Shown here one piece after another: positions 56,915 through 64,000 of a stretch of DNA of 64,000 nt (position 1 is the first letter of the stretch; each line of letters opens with the position of its first letter). This DNA is from Anoxybacillus tepidamans PS2 (GTDB taxonomy: Bacteria > Bacillota > Bacilli > Bacillales > Anoxybacillaceae): positions 1 to 64,000 of the forward strand of contig NZ_JHVN01000004.1 in the NCBI RefSeq assembly GCF_000620165.1. The letters run 5' to 3'. The notes under the pieces were generated by a model that was not told where the DNA came from, did no database searches, and saw only the letters and a list, made by a program, of their open reading frames with translations. A program made the position numbers and the translations under genes.

Positions 56915-59098
56915 ATGTCTAAAATGCGTGTATATGAGTACGCGAAGCAAAATAATGTTTCTAGCAAGGACATCATTCATAAATTAAAAGAAATGAATAT
57001 AGAGGTTTCGAATCATATGGCTACACTTGAACCGGAAGTGGTTGAGAAACTGAACGATACGTATAAGAAAAAGGAACAAAAGCAAAAGCAGGATGTGAAA
57101 GAAAAACAGAGTGTTGCCGTAAAGCCGAAAGCGCTCATTGAGGATTTTGAGGACGAGGAAGAAATCATCACAAAGAAAGTACCAATTAAAAAAGGGTCAG
57201 GCAAAAATAAAGAAGGCAAAAAACACGACTTGCAAAGCCAGCAGCAAGAGAAGAAAGTTTTCACAAACAAAAAAAATAAAAATAAGAAGCAAAAAGGATA
57301 TGAAGCACCTCAACCAGAAGTACAAAAGAAAAAAGAGAAAGAACTTCCACAAAAAATCACCTTTGAAGGTTCGCTAACTGTTGCCGAGTTGGCCAAAAAA
57401 TTAGGAAAAGAACCTTCAGAAATTATCAAAAAGCTGTTTATGCTTGGCGTTATGGCGACGATTAACCAAGATTTGGATAAAGACGCCATCGAATTAATTT
57501 GCTCAGATTACGGAGTAGAAGTTGAAGAGAAAGTTGTCATTGATGAAACCGATTTTGAATCGCTGGAAATTGTCGATGATCCAGCTGATCTAGTAGAGCG
57601 CCCGCCAGTCGTGACGATTATGGGGCACGTTGACCACGGAAAAACAACGCTTCTTGATTCGATTCGCAACTCAAAAGTAACAGAGCAGGAAGCAGGCGGT
57701 ATTACACAACATATCGGTGCGTACCAAGTACTAGTCAATAATAAAAAGATTACGTTTCTAGATACCCCTGGCCATGAAGCATTTACGACGATGCGCGCAC
57801 GGGGGGCGCAAGTGACAGACATCGTTATTCTTGTCGTTGCTGCAGACGATGGTGTGATGCCGCAGACAGTGGAGGCGATCAACCATGCTAAAGCAGCGAA
57901 CGTACCAATTATTGTAGCTGTAAATAAAATCGACAAACCAACCGCTAATCCGGATCGCGTGATGCAGGAACTTATGGAATATAACCTTGTTCCGGAAGAG
58001 TGGGGCGGAGATACGATTTATTGCAAGCTTTCCGCTTTAACAGGAGAAGGAATCGACAACCTGCTAGAAATGATTCTTCTCGTTAGCGAAATGGAAGAGT
58101 TAAAGGCGAATCCAAAGCGCCGTGCGATAGGAACAGTCATTGAGGCGAAGCTAGATAAAGGCCGCGGTCCGGTGGCAACGCTGCTTGTTCAAACGGGAAC
58201 GCTGCACATTAGTGATCCAATTGTAGTCGGAAACACATACGGCCGCGTGAGAGCAATGACGAACGATGTGGGCCGTCGCGTGAAAGAAGCGGGACCATCG
58301 ACTCCTGTAGAAATTACAGGGCTTAATGATGTACCGCAAGCAGGCGATCGTTTTATGGTGTTTGAGGATGAGAAAAAAGCGCGACAAATCGGAGAAGCGC
58401 GTGCGCAAAAGCAATTGCTTGAGCAGCGCAGCGCGAAAACGCGCGTCAGCCTTGACGACTTGTTCGAGAAAATTAAGCAAGGTGAAATGAAAGAGCTAAA
58501 TATTATTGTCAAAGCGGACGTACAAGGATCGGTTGAAGCGCTCGTTGCAGCATTGCAAAAAATCGATATTGAAGGCGTGCGCGTAAAAATTATCCATTCT
58601 GGGGTGGGCGCGATCACGGAATATGATATCATGCTCGCCTCTGCGTCGAATGCGATTGTAATCGGCTTTAACGTTCGTCCTGATGCGAACGCGAAACGTG
58701 TCGCAGAATCTGAAAAAGTCGATATTCGCTTACATCGCATCATTTATAAAGTAATCGAGGAAATTGAGGCCGCAATGAAAGGAATGCTTGATCCAGAATA
58801 CGAAGAAAAAGTGATCGGCCAAGCTGAAGTTCGTCAAACGTTTAAAGTATCCAAAGTCGGAACAATTGCCGGCTGTTATGTGACAGACGGAAAAATTACC
58901 CGCGACAGCAGCGTCCGCCTCATTCGCCAAGGTGTGGTTGTTTACGAAGGACAAATTGATACGCTCAGACGTTTCAAAGACGATGTGAAAGAAGTCGCGC
59001 AAGGTTATGAGTGCGGTATTACGATTAAAAACTATAACGACATTAAAGAAGGGGACGTTATCGAAGCATACGTGATGCAGGAAGTCGAACGTAAATGA
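56915..59098 (+). CDS. infB: Translation initiation factor IF-2
   Basis: IF-2 brings fMet-tRNA to the 30S subunit and promotes subunit joining. The 727-residue protein has an N-terminal IF2N domain ([20 protein letters not shown]), a Lys/Gln-rich low-complexity linker (about 50-145), a second IF2N domain and the GTPase with GHVDHGKT (237-244), DTPGHEAF and NKIDKP. Domains II, III and the fMet-binding domain IV follow. The stop overlaps ylxP (ATGA). Confidence 0.98.
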   Translation: MSKMRVYEYAKQNNVSSKDIIHKLKEMNIEVSNHMATLEPEVVEKLNDTYKKKEQKQKQDVKEKQSVAVKPKALIEDFEDEEEIITKKVPIKKGSGKNKEGKKHDLQSQQQEKKVFTNKKNKNKKQKGYEAPQPEVQKKKEKELPQKITFEGSLTVAELAKKLGKEPSEIIKKLFMLGVMATINQDLDKDAIELICSDYGVEVEEKVVIDETDFESLEIVDDPADLVERPPVVTIMGHVDHGKTTLLDSIRNSKVTEQEAGGITQHIGAYQVLVNNKKITFLDTPGHEAFTTMRARGAQVTDIVILVVAADDGVMPQTVEAINHAKAANVPIIVAVNKIDKPTANPDRVMQELMEYNLVPEEWGGDTIYCKLSALTGEGIDNLLEMILLVSEMEELKANPKRRAIGTVIEAKLDKGRGPVATLLVQTGTLHISDPIVVGNTYGRVRAMTNDVGRRVKEAGPSTPVEITGLNDVPQAGDRFMVFEDEKKARQIGEARAQKQLLEQRSAKTRVSLDDLFEKIKQGEMKELNIIVKADVQGSVEALVAALQKIDIEGVRVKIIHSGVGAITEYDIMLASASNAIVIGFNVRPDANAKRVAESEKVDIRLHRIIYKVIEEIEAAMKGMLDPEYEEKVIGQAEVRQTFKVSKVGTIAGCYVTDGKITRDSSVRLIRQGVVVYEGQIDTLRRFKDDVKEVAQGYECGITIKNYNDIKEGDVIEAYVMQEVERK

Positions 59099-59373
59099 TC
59101 GGCTATGTGCAATGCGAGTGTATCATCTATAACGCTCAATCTTTAAAAGAAAAACGAGCCGTGTTGCAACGAATAACAACACGGCTCAAACAAAAATATA
59201 ATATATCAGTAGCCGAAATCGATTACCAAGATGTATGGCAACGCACCAAAATTGGAATAGTAGCTATTACATCCGATCGGATGGCGACAGAAAAAGAACT
59301 GCACCGAGCTTTGGAGATGATCGATTCGTTCCCGGAGATCGAACGAACGGTTACAACATTTGAGTGGCTTTAA
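59095..59373 (+). CDS. ylxP: YlxP, DUF503 family protein
   Basis: The 92-residue protein belongs to a small conserved family (DUF503) found next to infB and rbfA in many Firmicutes; its role is not established, though the context suggests ribosome assembly. The ferredoxin-like pattern [20 protein letters not shown], then [20 protein letters not shown], is diagnostic. It overlaps infB by four bases, and rbfA starts 14 bases after its stop. Confidence 0.9.
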   Translation: MIGYVQCECIIYNAQSLKEKRAVLQRITTRLKQKYNISVAEIDYQDVWQRTKIGIVAITSDRMATEKELHRALEMIDSFPEIERTVTTFEWL

Positions 59374-59387
59374 TTGAGGTGATGATG

Positions 59388-59744
59388 ATGAGTTTGCGGG
59401 CTACACGCATTGGTGAACAAATGAAAAAAGAATTGAGCGATATCATCGGTCGCAAACTTAAGGATCCCCGCATTGGCTTTGTAACAGTCACGGATGTGCG
59501 GGTGACAGGCGATTTGCAGCAGGCGAAAGTGTATATTACGGTCCTCGGCGATGAGGAGCAGCGCCAAAATACTTTAAAGGGGCTAGCTAAGGCAAAAGGC
59601 TTTATCCGTTCCGAAATCGGCCAGCGTATTCGCTTGCGAAAAACGCCGGAGATTTATTTTGAAATTGACGAATCAATCGATTACGGAAACCGCATTGAAT
59701 CGTTAATTCGTAAAATTTCTCAAGAAAATAGTAACGAGCAATGA
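59388..59744 (+). CDS. rbfA: Ribosome-binding factor A
   Basis: RbfA matures the 5' end of 16S rRNA and aids cold adaptation. The 118-residue KH-fold protein has [40 protein letters not shown] and [20 protein letters not shown]. Three ATGs occur in a row (59382, 59385, 59388); only the last is properly spaced from GAGGTG, and it gives the B. subtilis N-terminus. Confidence 0.96.
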   Translation: MSLRATRIGEQMKKELSDIIGRKLKDPRIGFVTVTDVRVTGDLQQAKVYITVLGDEEQRQNTLKGLAKAKGFIRSEIGQRIRLRKTPEIYFEIDESIDYGNRIESLIRKISQENSNEQ

Positions 59745-59799
59745 TGGATAGACGTGCGGTCTATCCATTTCCATTATGGAGAGAAAAAGAGGTGTCACA

Positions 59800-60708
59800 A
59801 TGGACGGGGTGCTGCTTTTACATAAACCTGCGGGAATGACATCGCACGATTGTGTGTTTCGCATTCGCCGCCTACTACATATCAAAAAAGTCGGACATAC
59901 GGGAACACTCGATCCGGACGTTTCAGGAGTGCTCCCGATTTGCGTCGGTAAAGCAACAAGAATTGCCGAATTTTTGACAGGGGCAACGAAAACGTATGAA
60001 GGGGAAGTCACTCTAGGAGTAGCGACAACGACAGAAGATGCTTCTGGCGAAGTGGTTGAAATAAAAAAAGTGACCCGCGACATCGAGAGGAATGAAATCG
60101 AAGAAGTATTTCGGCGGTTGACAGGTGAAATTGTGCAAACGCCGCCCATGTATTCTGCTGTGAAAGTGAATGGAAAAAAGCTGTACGAATATGCGCGTGC
60201 TGGAATCGAAGTCGAGCGCCCGATGCGCACCGTCACGATTCACCAACTCGTTTTATTAGATGAGAAAGAAACCTTTTCAGGCGATACCGTTTCATTTCGT
60301 TTTCGCGTTACATGCAGCAAAGGGACGTATGTAAGAACATTGGCGGTTATGATCGGGGAGCATCTAGGCTATCCAGCGCATATGTCCCATCTTATTCGAA
60401 CGGCGTCAGGACCATTTACATTAGAACAATGCTCGACTTTTGCCGATGTTGAAAAACATGCAGAAGCTGGAGAAATTGAAAAACTGCTATTGCCGATTGA
60501 AAAAGCGCTTTTCCATTTGCCGAAATATCAAATTAATGATAAAGTAGCAGAGAAAGTAAAAAACGGCGCGGTTTTACCTCTTCCACATTTATTGCAATCA
60601 TTGGACGGACCGGTCCTTGTGGTTGACGAACGAAACGAAGCGCTTGCTCTTTATAGCAAACATCCGTCAAAACCGCAGCTTATTAAACCGCTCAAAGTGT
60701 TTTGCTGA
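59800..60708 (+). CDS. truB: tRNA pseudouridine(55) synthase TruB
   Basis: TruB makes pseudouridine 55 in the T loop of tRNAs. The 302-residue protein has GVLLLHKPAGMTSHDCVFRI, the catalytic D38 in GHTGTLDPDVSGVLPICVG, and PPMYSAVKVNGKKLYEYAR. A C-terminal PUA-like segment follows. The ATG at 59800 lies six bases after AGAGGTG. It follows rbfA as usual. Confidence 0.96.
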   Translation: MDGVLLLHKPAGMTSHDCVFRIRRLLHIKKVGHTGTLDPDVSGVLPICVGKATRIAEFLTGATKTYEGEVTLGVATTTEDASGEVVEIKKVTRDIERNEIEEVFRRLTGEIVQTPPMYSAVKVNGKKLYEYARAGIEVERPMRTVTIHQLVLLDEKETFSGDTVSFRFRVTCSKGTYVRTLAVMIGEHLGYPAHMSHLIRTASGPFTLEQCSTFADVEKHAEAGEIEKLLLPIEKALFHLPKYQINDKVAEKVKNGAVLPLPHLLQSLDGPVLVVDERNEALALYSKHPSKPQLIKPLKVFC

Positions 60709-60743
60709 ATGAAAGAGCGGGAGGCAGAAGGTGAAAAACAAAT

Positions 60744-61727
60744 ATGGAAACACGATTTATCACATATCCTCATCATATGAAAAAGGAACATTTACCGCCG
60801 ACCGTTATGGCGTTAGGCTATTTCGATGGCGTCCATCTCGGACATCAGCAAGTGATTCGAACGGCAGTCAAAATCGCGTCTGAAAAAGGATATAAAAGTG
60901 CGGTGATGACGTTTCATCCGCACCCATCTGTTGTATTAGGAAGGCGAGAGCAGCACGTTCAACTCATAACGCCTTTAAAAGAAAAAGAGCGGCTGATTGC
61001 CAGATTAGGTGTCGATTATTTATATGTTGTGGAGTTTACGCCTTCATTTGCCGAATTGCTTCCGCAGCAATTTGTCGATCAATATATTATTGATTTTCAC
61101 GTGAAACATGTAGTTGCCGGGTTCGATTTTACCTACGGCCGTCTCGGGAAAGGGACGATGGAGACGCTTCCGTTTCATTCGCGGGGGCAATTCGCGCATA
61201 CGACCGTCCCAAAGCTGACGCGAAACGATGAAAAGATTAGTTCAACGTACATTCGCCATCTCTTGAAAAACGGTGAAGTTCACCAACTCCCTGAATTGCT
61301 TGGGCGCTTTTACACAATCGAAGGGACAGTGATTGGTGGTGAAAAGCGGGGGCGAACAATCGGGTTTCCGACGGCCAACATTGATCCGGCAGATGATTAT
61401 CTGCTGCCTGCGCTCGGAGTGTATGCGGTGAAAATCCGTATTGGCTCTGAAACGTTCGAAGGAGTATGCAATGTAGGATATAAACCGACATTCCACGACA
61501 GGCTAGAGGGAAGGCCGAACATTGAGGTGCACATTTTTCATTTTTCTAGGGATATTTATGGAGAGATGGTGACGATCGAATGGCATGAGCGGTTGCGCAG
61601 CGAGCAAAAGTTTTCGAGTGTTGCTGAACTAGTCGCGCAAATTCAACGTGATAAAGAAAAGGCAGAGGCATATTTTCGCGAAACGGCCGAAAATACTTGC
61701 ATTTTGTCGCAAAACGATGTAAGCTAA
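60744..61727 (+). CDS. ribF: Bifunctional riboflavin kinase/FAD synthetase
   Basis: RibF converts riboflavin to FMN and then to FAD. The 327-residue protein has the N-terminal adenylyltransferase domain (ALGYFDGVHLGHQQVI with the nucleotide-binding GxxxxxHxGH, VVAGFDFTYGRLGKGT, ISSTYIRHLL) and the C-terminal kinase domain (GRTIGFPTANIDPADDYLLP). Complete. It closes the operon, with the rpsO leader downstream. Confidence 0.96.
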   Translation: METRFITYPHHMKKEHLPPTVMALGYFDGVHLGHQQVIRTAVKIASEKGYKSAVMTFHPHPSVVLGRREQHVQLITPLKEKERLIARLGVDYLYVVEFTPSFAELLPQQFVDQYIIDFHVKHVVAGFDFTYGRLGKGTMETLPFHSRGQFAHTTVPKLTRNDEKISSTYIRHLLKNGEVHQLPELLGRFYTIEGTVIGGEKRGRTIGFPTANIDPADDYLLPALGVYAVKIRIGSETFEGVCNVGYKPTFHDRLEGRPNIEVHIFHFSRDIYGEMVTIEWHERLRSEQKFSSVAELVAQIQRDKEKAEAYFRETAENTCILSQNDVS

Positions 61728-61739
61728 TAAATGTATGTA

Positions 61740-61817
61740 AAATAACCATTGCTTGGCAAGACGAGTCACCGGCGCTTGCTAGGTAATTGGGGTTTAATAA
61801 TGAGGAGGTGAACAAGG
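61740..61817 (+). promoter_or_regulatory. rpsO leader, S15 autoregulatory type
   Basis: The 90-base gap before rpsO contains GCTTGGCAAGACGAGTCACC (61752-61771), then GGCGCTTGCTAGGTAATTGG (61772-61791), ahead of GAGGAGGTG. Geobacillus rpsO is known to have an S15-binding leader that represses its own translation. This block is GC-richer than its surroundings and fits a folded junction. I infer the same control here; pairing was not computed. Confidence 0.6.
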
Positions 61818-62087
61818 ATGGCACTAACACAAGAGCGCAAAAACGAAATTATCAACCAGTTCAAAATTCATGAAACAGACACTGGTTCTCCAGAAGTACA
61901 AATTGCTATCCTTACAGAGCAAATTAACAATTTGAATGAGCATTTACGCGTTCACAAAAAAGACCATCATTCACGCCGTGGGTTGTTGAAAATGGTTGGT
62001 AAACGCCGTAACTTGCTTACGTATTTGCGTAACAAAGACATCGCACGTTATCGTGAATTAATTAACAAACTTGGATTACGTCGATAA
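61818..62087 (+). CDS. rpsO: 30S ribosomal protein S15
   Basis: S15 binds the 16S rRNA central domain early in assembly. The 89-residue protein has [20 protein letters not shown], then [20 protein letters not shown], the family signature, and ends LINKLGLRR. It is preceded by a strong GAGGAGGTG site and followed by a terminator, then pnp, the conserved order. Confidence 0.97.
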   Translation: MALTQERKNEIINQFKIHETDTGSPEVQIAILTEQINNLNEHLRVHKKDHHSRRGLLKMVGKRRNLLTYLRNKDIARYRELINKLGLRR

Positions 62088-62089
62088 GG

Positions 62090-62116
62090 AAAAAGCGGGA
62101 GCATTCCCGCTTTTTT
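62090..62116 (+). terminator. Terminator between rpsO and pnp
   Basis: AAAAAGCGGGA (62090-62100) pairs with TCCCGCTTTTTT (62105-62116) around GCAT. A compact rho-independent terminator. Confidence 0.88.
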
Positions 62117-62135
62117 GCTAGTTATATAAAGATTG

Positions 62136-62165
62136 TTGATAGATAGAGGAATATTCGTTCATACT
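62136..62165 (+). promoter_or_regulatory. Possible pnp promoter
   Basis: TTGATA (62136-62141), 18 bases, CATACT (62160-62165) lie about 50 bases before the pnp start and after the rpsO terminator. Moderate match only. Confidence 0.4.
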
Positions 62166-62214
62166 AAAGATAGTCATTATTTTGATTTGTACATAGAGAG
62201 GAGTACTCATCTAT

Positions 62215-64000
62215 ATGGAGCAAGAAAAACATGTGTTTTCCATAGACTGGGCTGGACGGCCGCTCGTCGTGGAAATTGGTCAATTGGCGAAACAGGCGAA
62301 TGGAGCGGTGCTTGTCCGCTATGGCGACACGGTTGTGCTAAGCACAGCGACCGCGTCGAAAGAGGCAAAAAGCGTGGACTTCTTCCCGTTAACTGTCAAC
62401 TATGAAGAGCGCCTATATGCTGTAGGAAAAATCCCCGGCGGATTCATCAAGCGTGAAGGACGGCCAAGCGAAAAAGCCATTTTAGCAAGCCGTCTTATCG
62501 ACCGGCCAATTCGTCCACTGTTCGCTGAAGGGTTTAGAAATGAAGTGCAAATTGTATCGATGGTGATGAGTGTAGATCAAGACTGTTCTCCGGAAATGGC
62601 GGCGATGTTTGGTTCATCGTTAGCGTTAACAATTTCAGATATTCCATTTGAAGGGCCGATCGCTGGAGTAACGGTCGGACGTGTTGATGGACAGTTTGTG
62701 ATCAATCCGTCTGTTGAGCAGGCAGAAAAAAGCGATATCCATCTCGTAGTTGCCGGCACAAAAGATGCAATTAACATGGTTGAAGCTGGAGCGGACGAAG
62801 TGCCTGAAGAAGTAATGCTTGAAGCGATCATGTTCGGCCATGAAGAAATCAAGCGGCTTATTGCTTTTCAAGAGGATATTACCGCACAGATCGGTAAAGA
62901 AAAAATGCAAGTCGTTTTGTACGAACTCGACCCTCAATTAGAGGCGGAAGTTCGCGCCATTGCAGAGGCCGATATCAAGAAGGCGGTTCAAGTTCCGGAA
63001 AAATTAGCGCGTGAAGCCGCAATCGACGAGGTGAAAGCTGGCGTCGTCGCAAAATTTGAAGCGCAAGAGGCCGATGAAGAAACGTTAAAACAAGTCAACG
63101 AAATTTTGCATAAACTTGTAAAAGAGGAAGTGCGCCGTCTTATCACTGAAGAAAAAATTCGACCAGACGGCCGCAAGATTGATGAGATTCGTCCACTTTC
63201 CTCAGCGGTTGGTCTGTTGCCGCGCACGCACGGGTCTGGACTGTTTACCCGAGGACAGACGCAGGCGCTTAGTGTCTGTACGCTTGGAGCACTTGGTGAT
63301 GTGCAAATTTTGGACGGGCTTGGTATTGAGGAGACGAAACGGTTTATGCACCATTATAACTTCCCGCCATTCTCCGTTGGGGAGACAGGGGCGATGCGCG
63401 GACCAGGGCGCCGTGAAATTGGTCATGGGGCGCTTGGGGAAAGAGCGCTCGAGCCAGTCATTCCGTCTGAAAAGGAGTTTCCTTATACGATTCGCCTCGT
63501 TTCCGAGGTTTTAGAGTCCAACGGATCGACTTCGCAAGCGAGCATTTGTGCAAGCACGCTGGCGATGATGGATGCGGGTGTGCCGATTAAAGCGCCGGTC
63601 GCTGGTATTGCGATGGGGCTTGTAAAAAGCGGAGATTATTACACGATTTTAACAGATATTCAAGGCATGGAAGACCATTTAGGCGATATGGACTTTAAAG
63701 TGGCCGGAACAGAAAAAGGGGTCACGGCCTTGCAAATGGACATTAAGATTAAAGGATTATCGCGCGAAATTTTGGATGAAGCACTGCAGCAGGCGAAGAA
63801 AGGCCGTTTAGAAATTTTAAAACATATGATGCAAACGATTAGTGAACCGCGTAAAGAGCTTTCGAAATATGCGCCGAAAATTTTAACAATGCAAATTAAC
63901 CCGGACAAAATCCGAGATGTTATCGGACCGAGCGGCAAACAAATTAATAAAATTATTGAAGAAACAGGCGTCAAAATTGACATCGAGCAAGATGGTACGA
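62215..64000 (+). CDS. pnp: Polyribonucleotide nucleotidyltransferase (PNPase), cut by window end
   Basis: PNPase degrades RNA 3' to 5' by phosphorolysis and is part of the RNA degradosome-like network. About 595 codons are visible from the ATG at 62215, with AGAGGAG 11 bases upstream. The first RNase PH domain has [16 protein letters not shown]; the all-helical linker spans about 210-310. The second catalytic PH domain has [37 protein letters not shown] and [17 protein letters not shown]. The start of the KH domain ([13 protein letters not shown]) is visible at the right edge. The S1 domain lies outside. Confidence 0.97.
   Translation, partial: MEQEKHVFSIDWAGRPLVVEIGQLAKQANGAVLVRYGDTVVLSTATASKEAKSVDFFPLTVNYEERLYAVGKIPGGFIKREGRPSEKAILASRLIDRPIRPLFAEGFRNEVQIVSMVMSVDQDCSPEMAAMFGSSLALTISDIPFEGPIAGVTVGRVDGQFVINPSVEQAEKSDIHLVVAGTKDAINMVEAGADEVPEEVMLEAIMFGHEEIKRLIAFQEDITAQIGKEKMQVVLYELDPQLEAEVRAIAEADIKKAVQVPEKLAREAAIDEVKAGVVAKFEAQEADEETLKQVNEILHKLVKEEVRRLITEEKIRPDGRKIDEIRPLSSAVGLLPRTHGSGLFTRGQTQALSVCTLGALGDVQILDGLGIEETKRFMHHYNFPPFSVGETGAMRGPGRREIGHGALGERALEPVIPSEKEFPYTIRLVSEVLESNGSTSQASICASTLAMMDAGVPIKAPVAGIAMGLVKSGDYYTILTDIQGMEDHLGDMDFKVAGTEKGVTALQMDIKIKGLSREILDEALQQAKKGRLEILKHMMQTISEPRKELSKYAPKILTMQINPDKIRDVIGPSGKQINKIIEETGVKIDIEQDGT

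Noticed and set aside
58189-58743. 184-codon open frame on the minus strand
   Set aside because: It lies wholly within infB, is Ser/Thr/Ile-rich as antisense frames often are, and matches no family.
62133-62405. 90-codon + strand frame over the pnp start
   Set aside because: Out of frame with pnp, whose uninterrupted frame from 62215 encodes a textbook PNPase.
1-64000. CRISPR array, tRNA, rRNA or prophage
   Set aside because: No direct-repeat arrays, cloverleaf genes or phage genes were seen; all long stretches are accounted for by conserved core genes.

Overview
The window is a stretch of core chromosome from a motile, low-to-moderate-GC member of the Bacillaceae. Gene order and protein sequences follow Bacillus subtilis from just after rbgA to pnp, with details closest in feel to the thermophilic Anoxybacillus/Parageobacillus/Geobacillus group (genus is inference; no 16S is present). 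Nearly all genes read on the + strand and form long, tightly packed operons. The one clear minus-strand gene is the transposase fragment at the left edge.

Layout. (1) 1-326: the 5' end of an IS1182-like transposase and the IS end, followed by a terminator left over from the upstream operon. (2) 399-3078: rnhB, ylqG, ylqH. (3) 3229-5309: sucC-sucD, with a promoter and a near-consensus CcpA (cre) box, closed by a terminator. (4) 5389-9804: dprA, topA, trmFO. (5) 9861-13541: xerC-hslV-hslU-codY, closed by a strong terminator; the probable xerC promoter lies inside a 15-bp perfect inverted repeat. (6) 13698-40888: the fla/che operon, about 27 kb and 34 genes. It holds rod/hook genes (flgB, flgC, fliE, fliK, flgD, flgE), the basal body and switch (fliF, fliG, fliM, fliY), the export apparatus (fliH, fliI, fliJ, fliO-fliR, flhA, flhB), placement GTPase/ATPase (flhF, flhG), chemotaxis (cheY, cheB, cheA, cheW, cheC, cheD), sigD, swrB and several small less-known genes. 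(7) 41045-44159: rpsB, tsf, pyrH, frr, separated by terminators. (8) 44320-54462: uppS, cdsA, dxr, rseP, proS, polC. (9) 54646-61727: rimP-nusA-ylxR-ylxQ-infB-ylxP-rbfA-truB-ribF. (10) 61818-64000: rpsO behind its S15-type leader, then pnp, cut by the window end.

How it fits together. The fla/che operon makes the hook-basal body, then the sigma factor SigD for late flagellar genes. CodY, encoded just upstream, is in B. subtilis a nutritional repressor of this operon. The tail couples translation (rpsB, tsf, frr, infB, rbfA, rpsO), RNA metabolism (nusA, truB, pnp), isoprenoid/lipid synthesis (dxr, uppS, cdsA) and replication (polC).

No obviously new large system is present. The less ordinary items are: ylqG-ylqH, which looks like a second FliK-like/FlhB-C-domain pair outside the fla operon; a hairpin that separates the Shine-Dalgarno sequence of swrD from its start codon; two uncharacterised small genes flanking sigD that B. 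subtilis lacks there; an HslV N-terminus lacking the Ser2 described as nucleophile in B. subtilis; and a structured rimP leader with a possible 10-codon leader peptide. No CRISPR array, tRNA, rRNA or prophage was seen.
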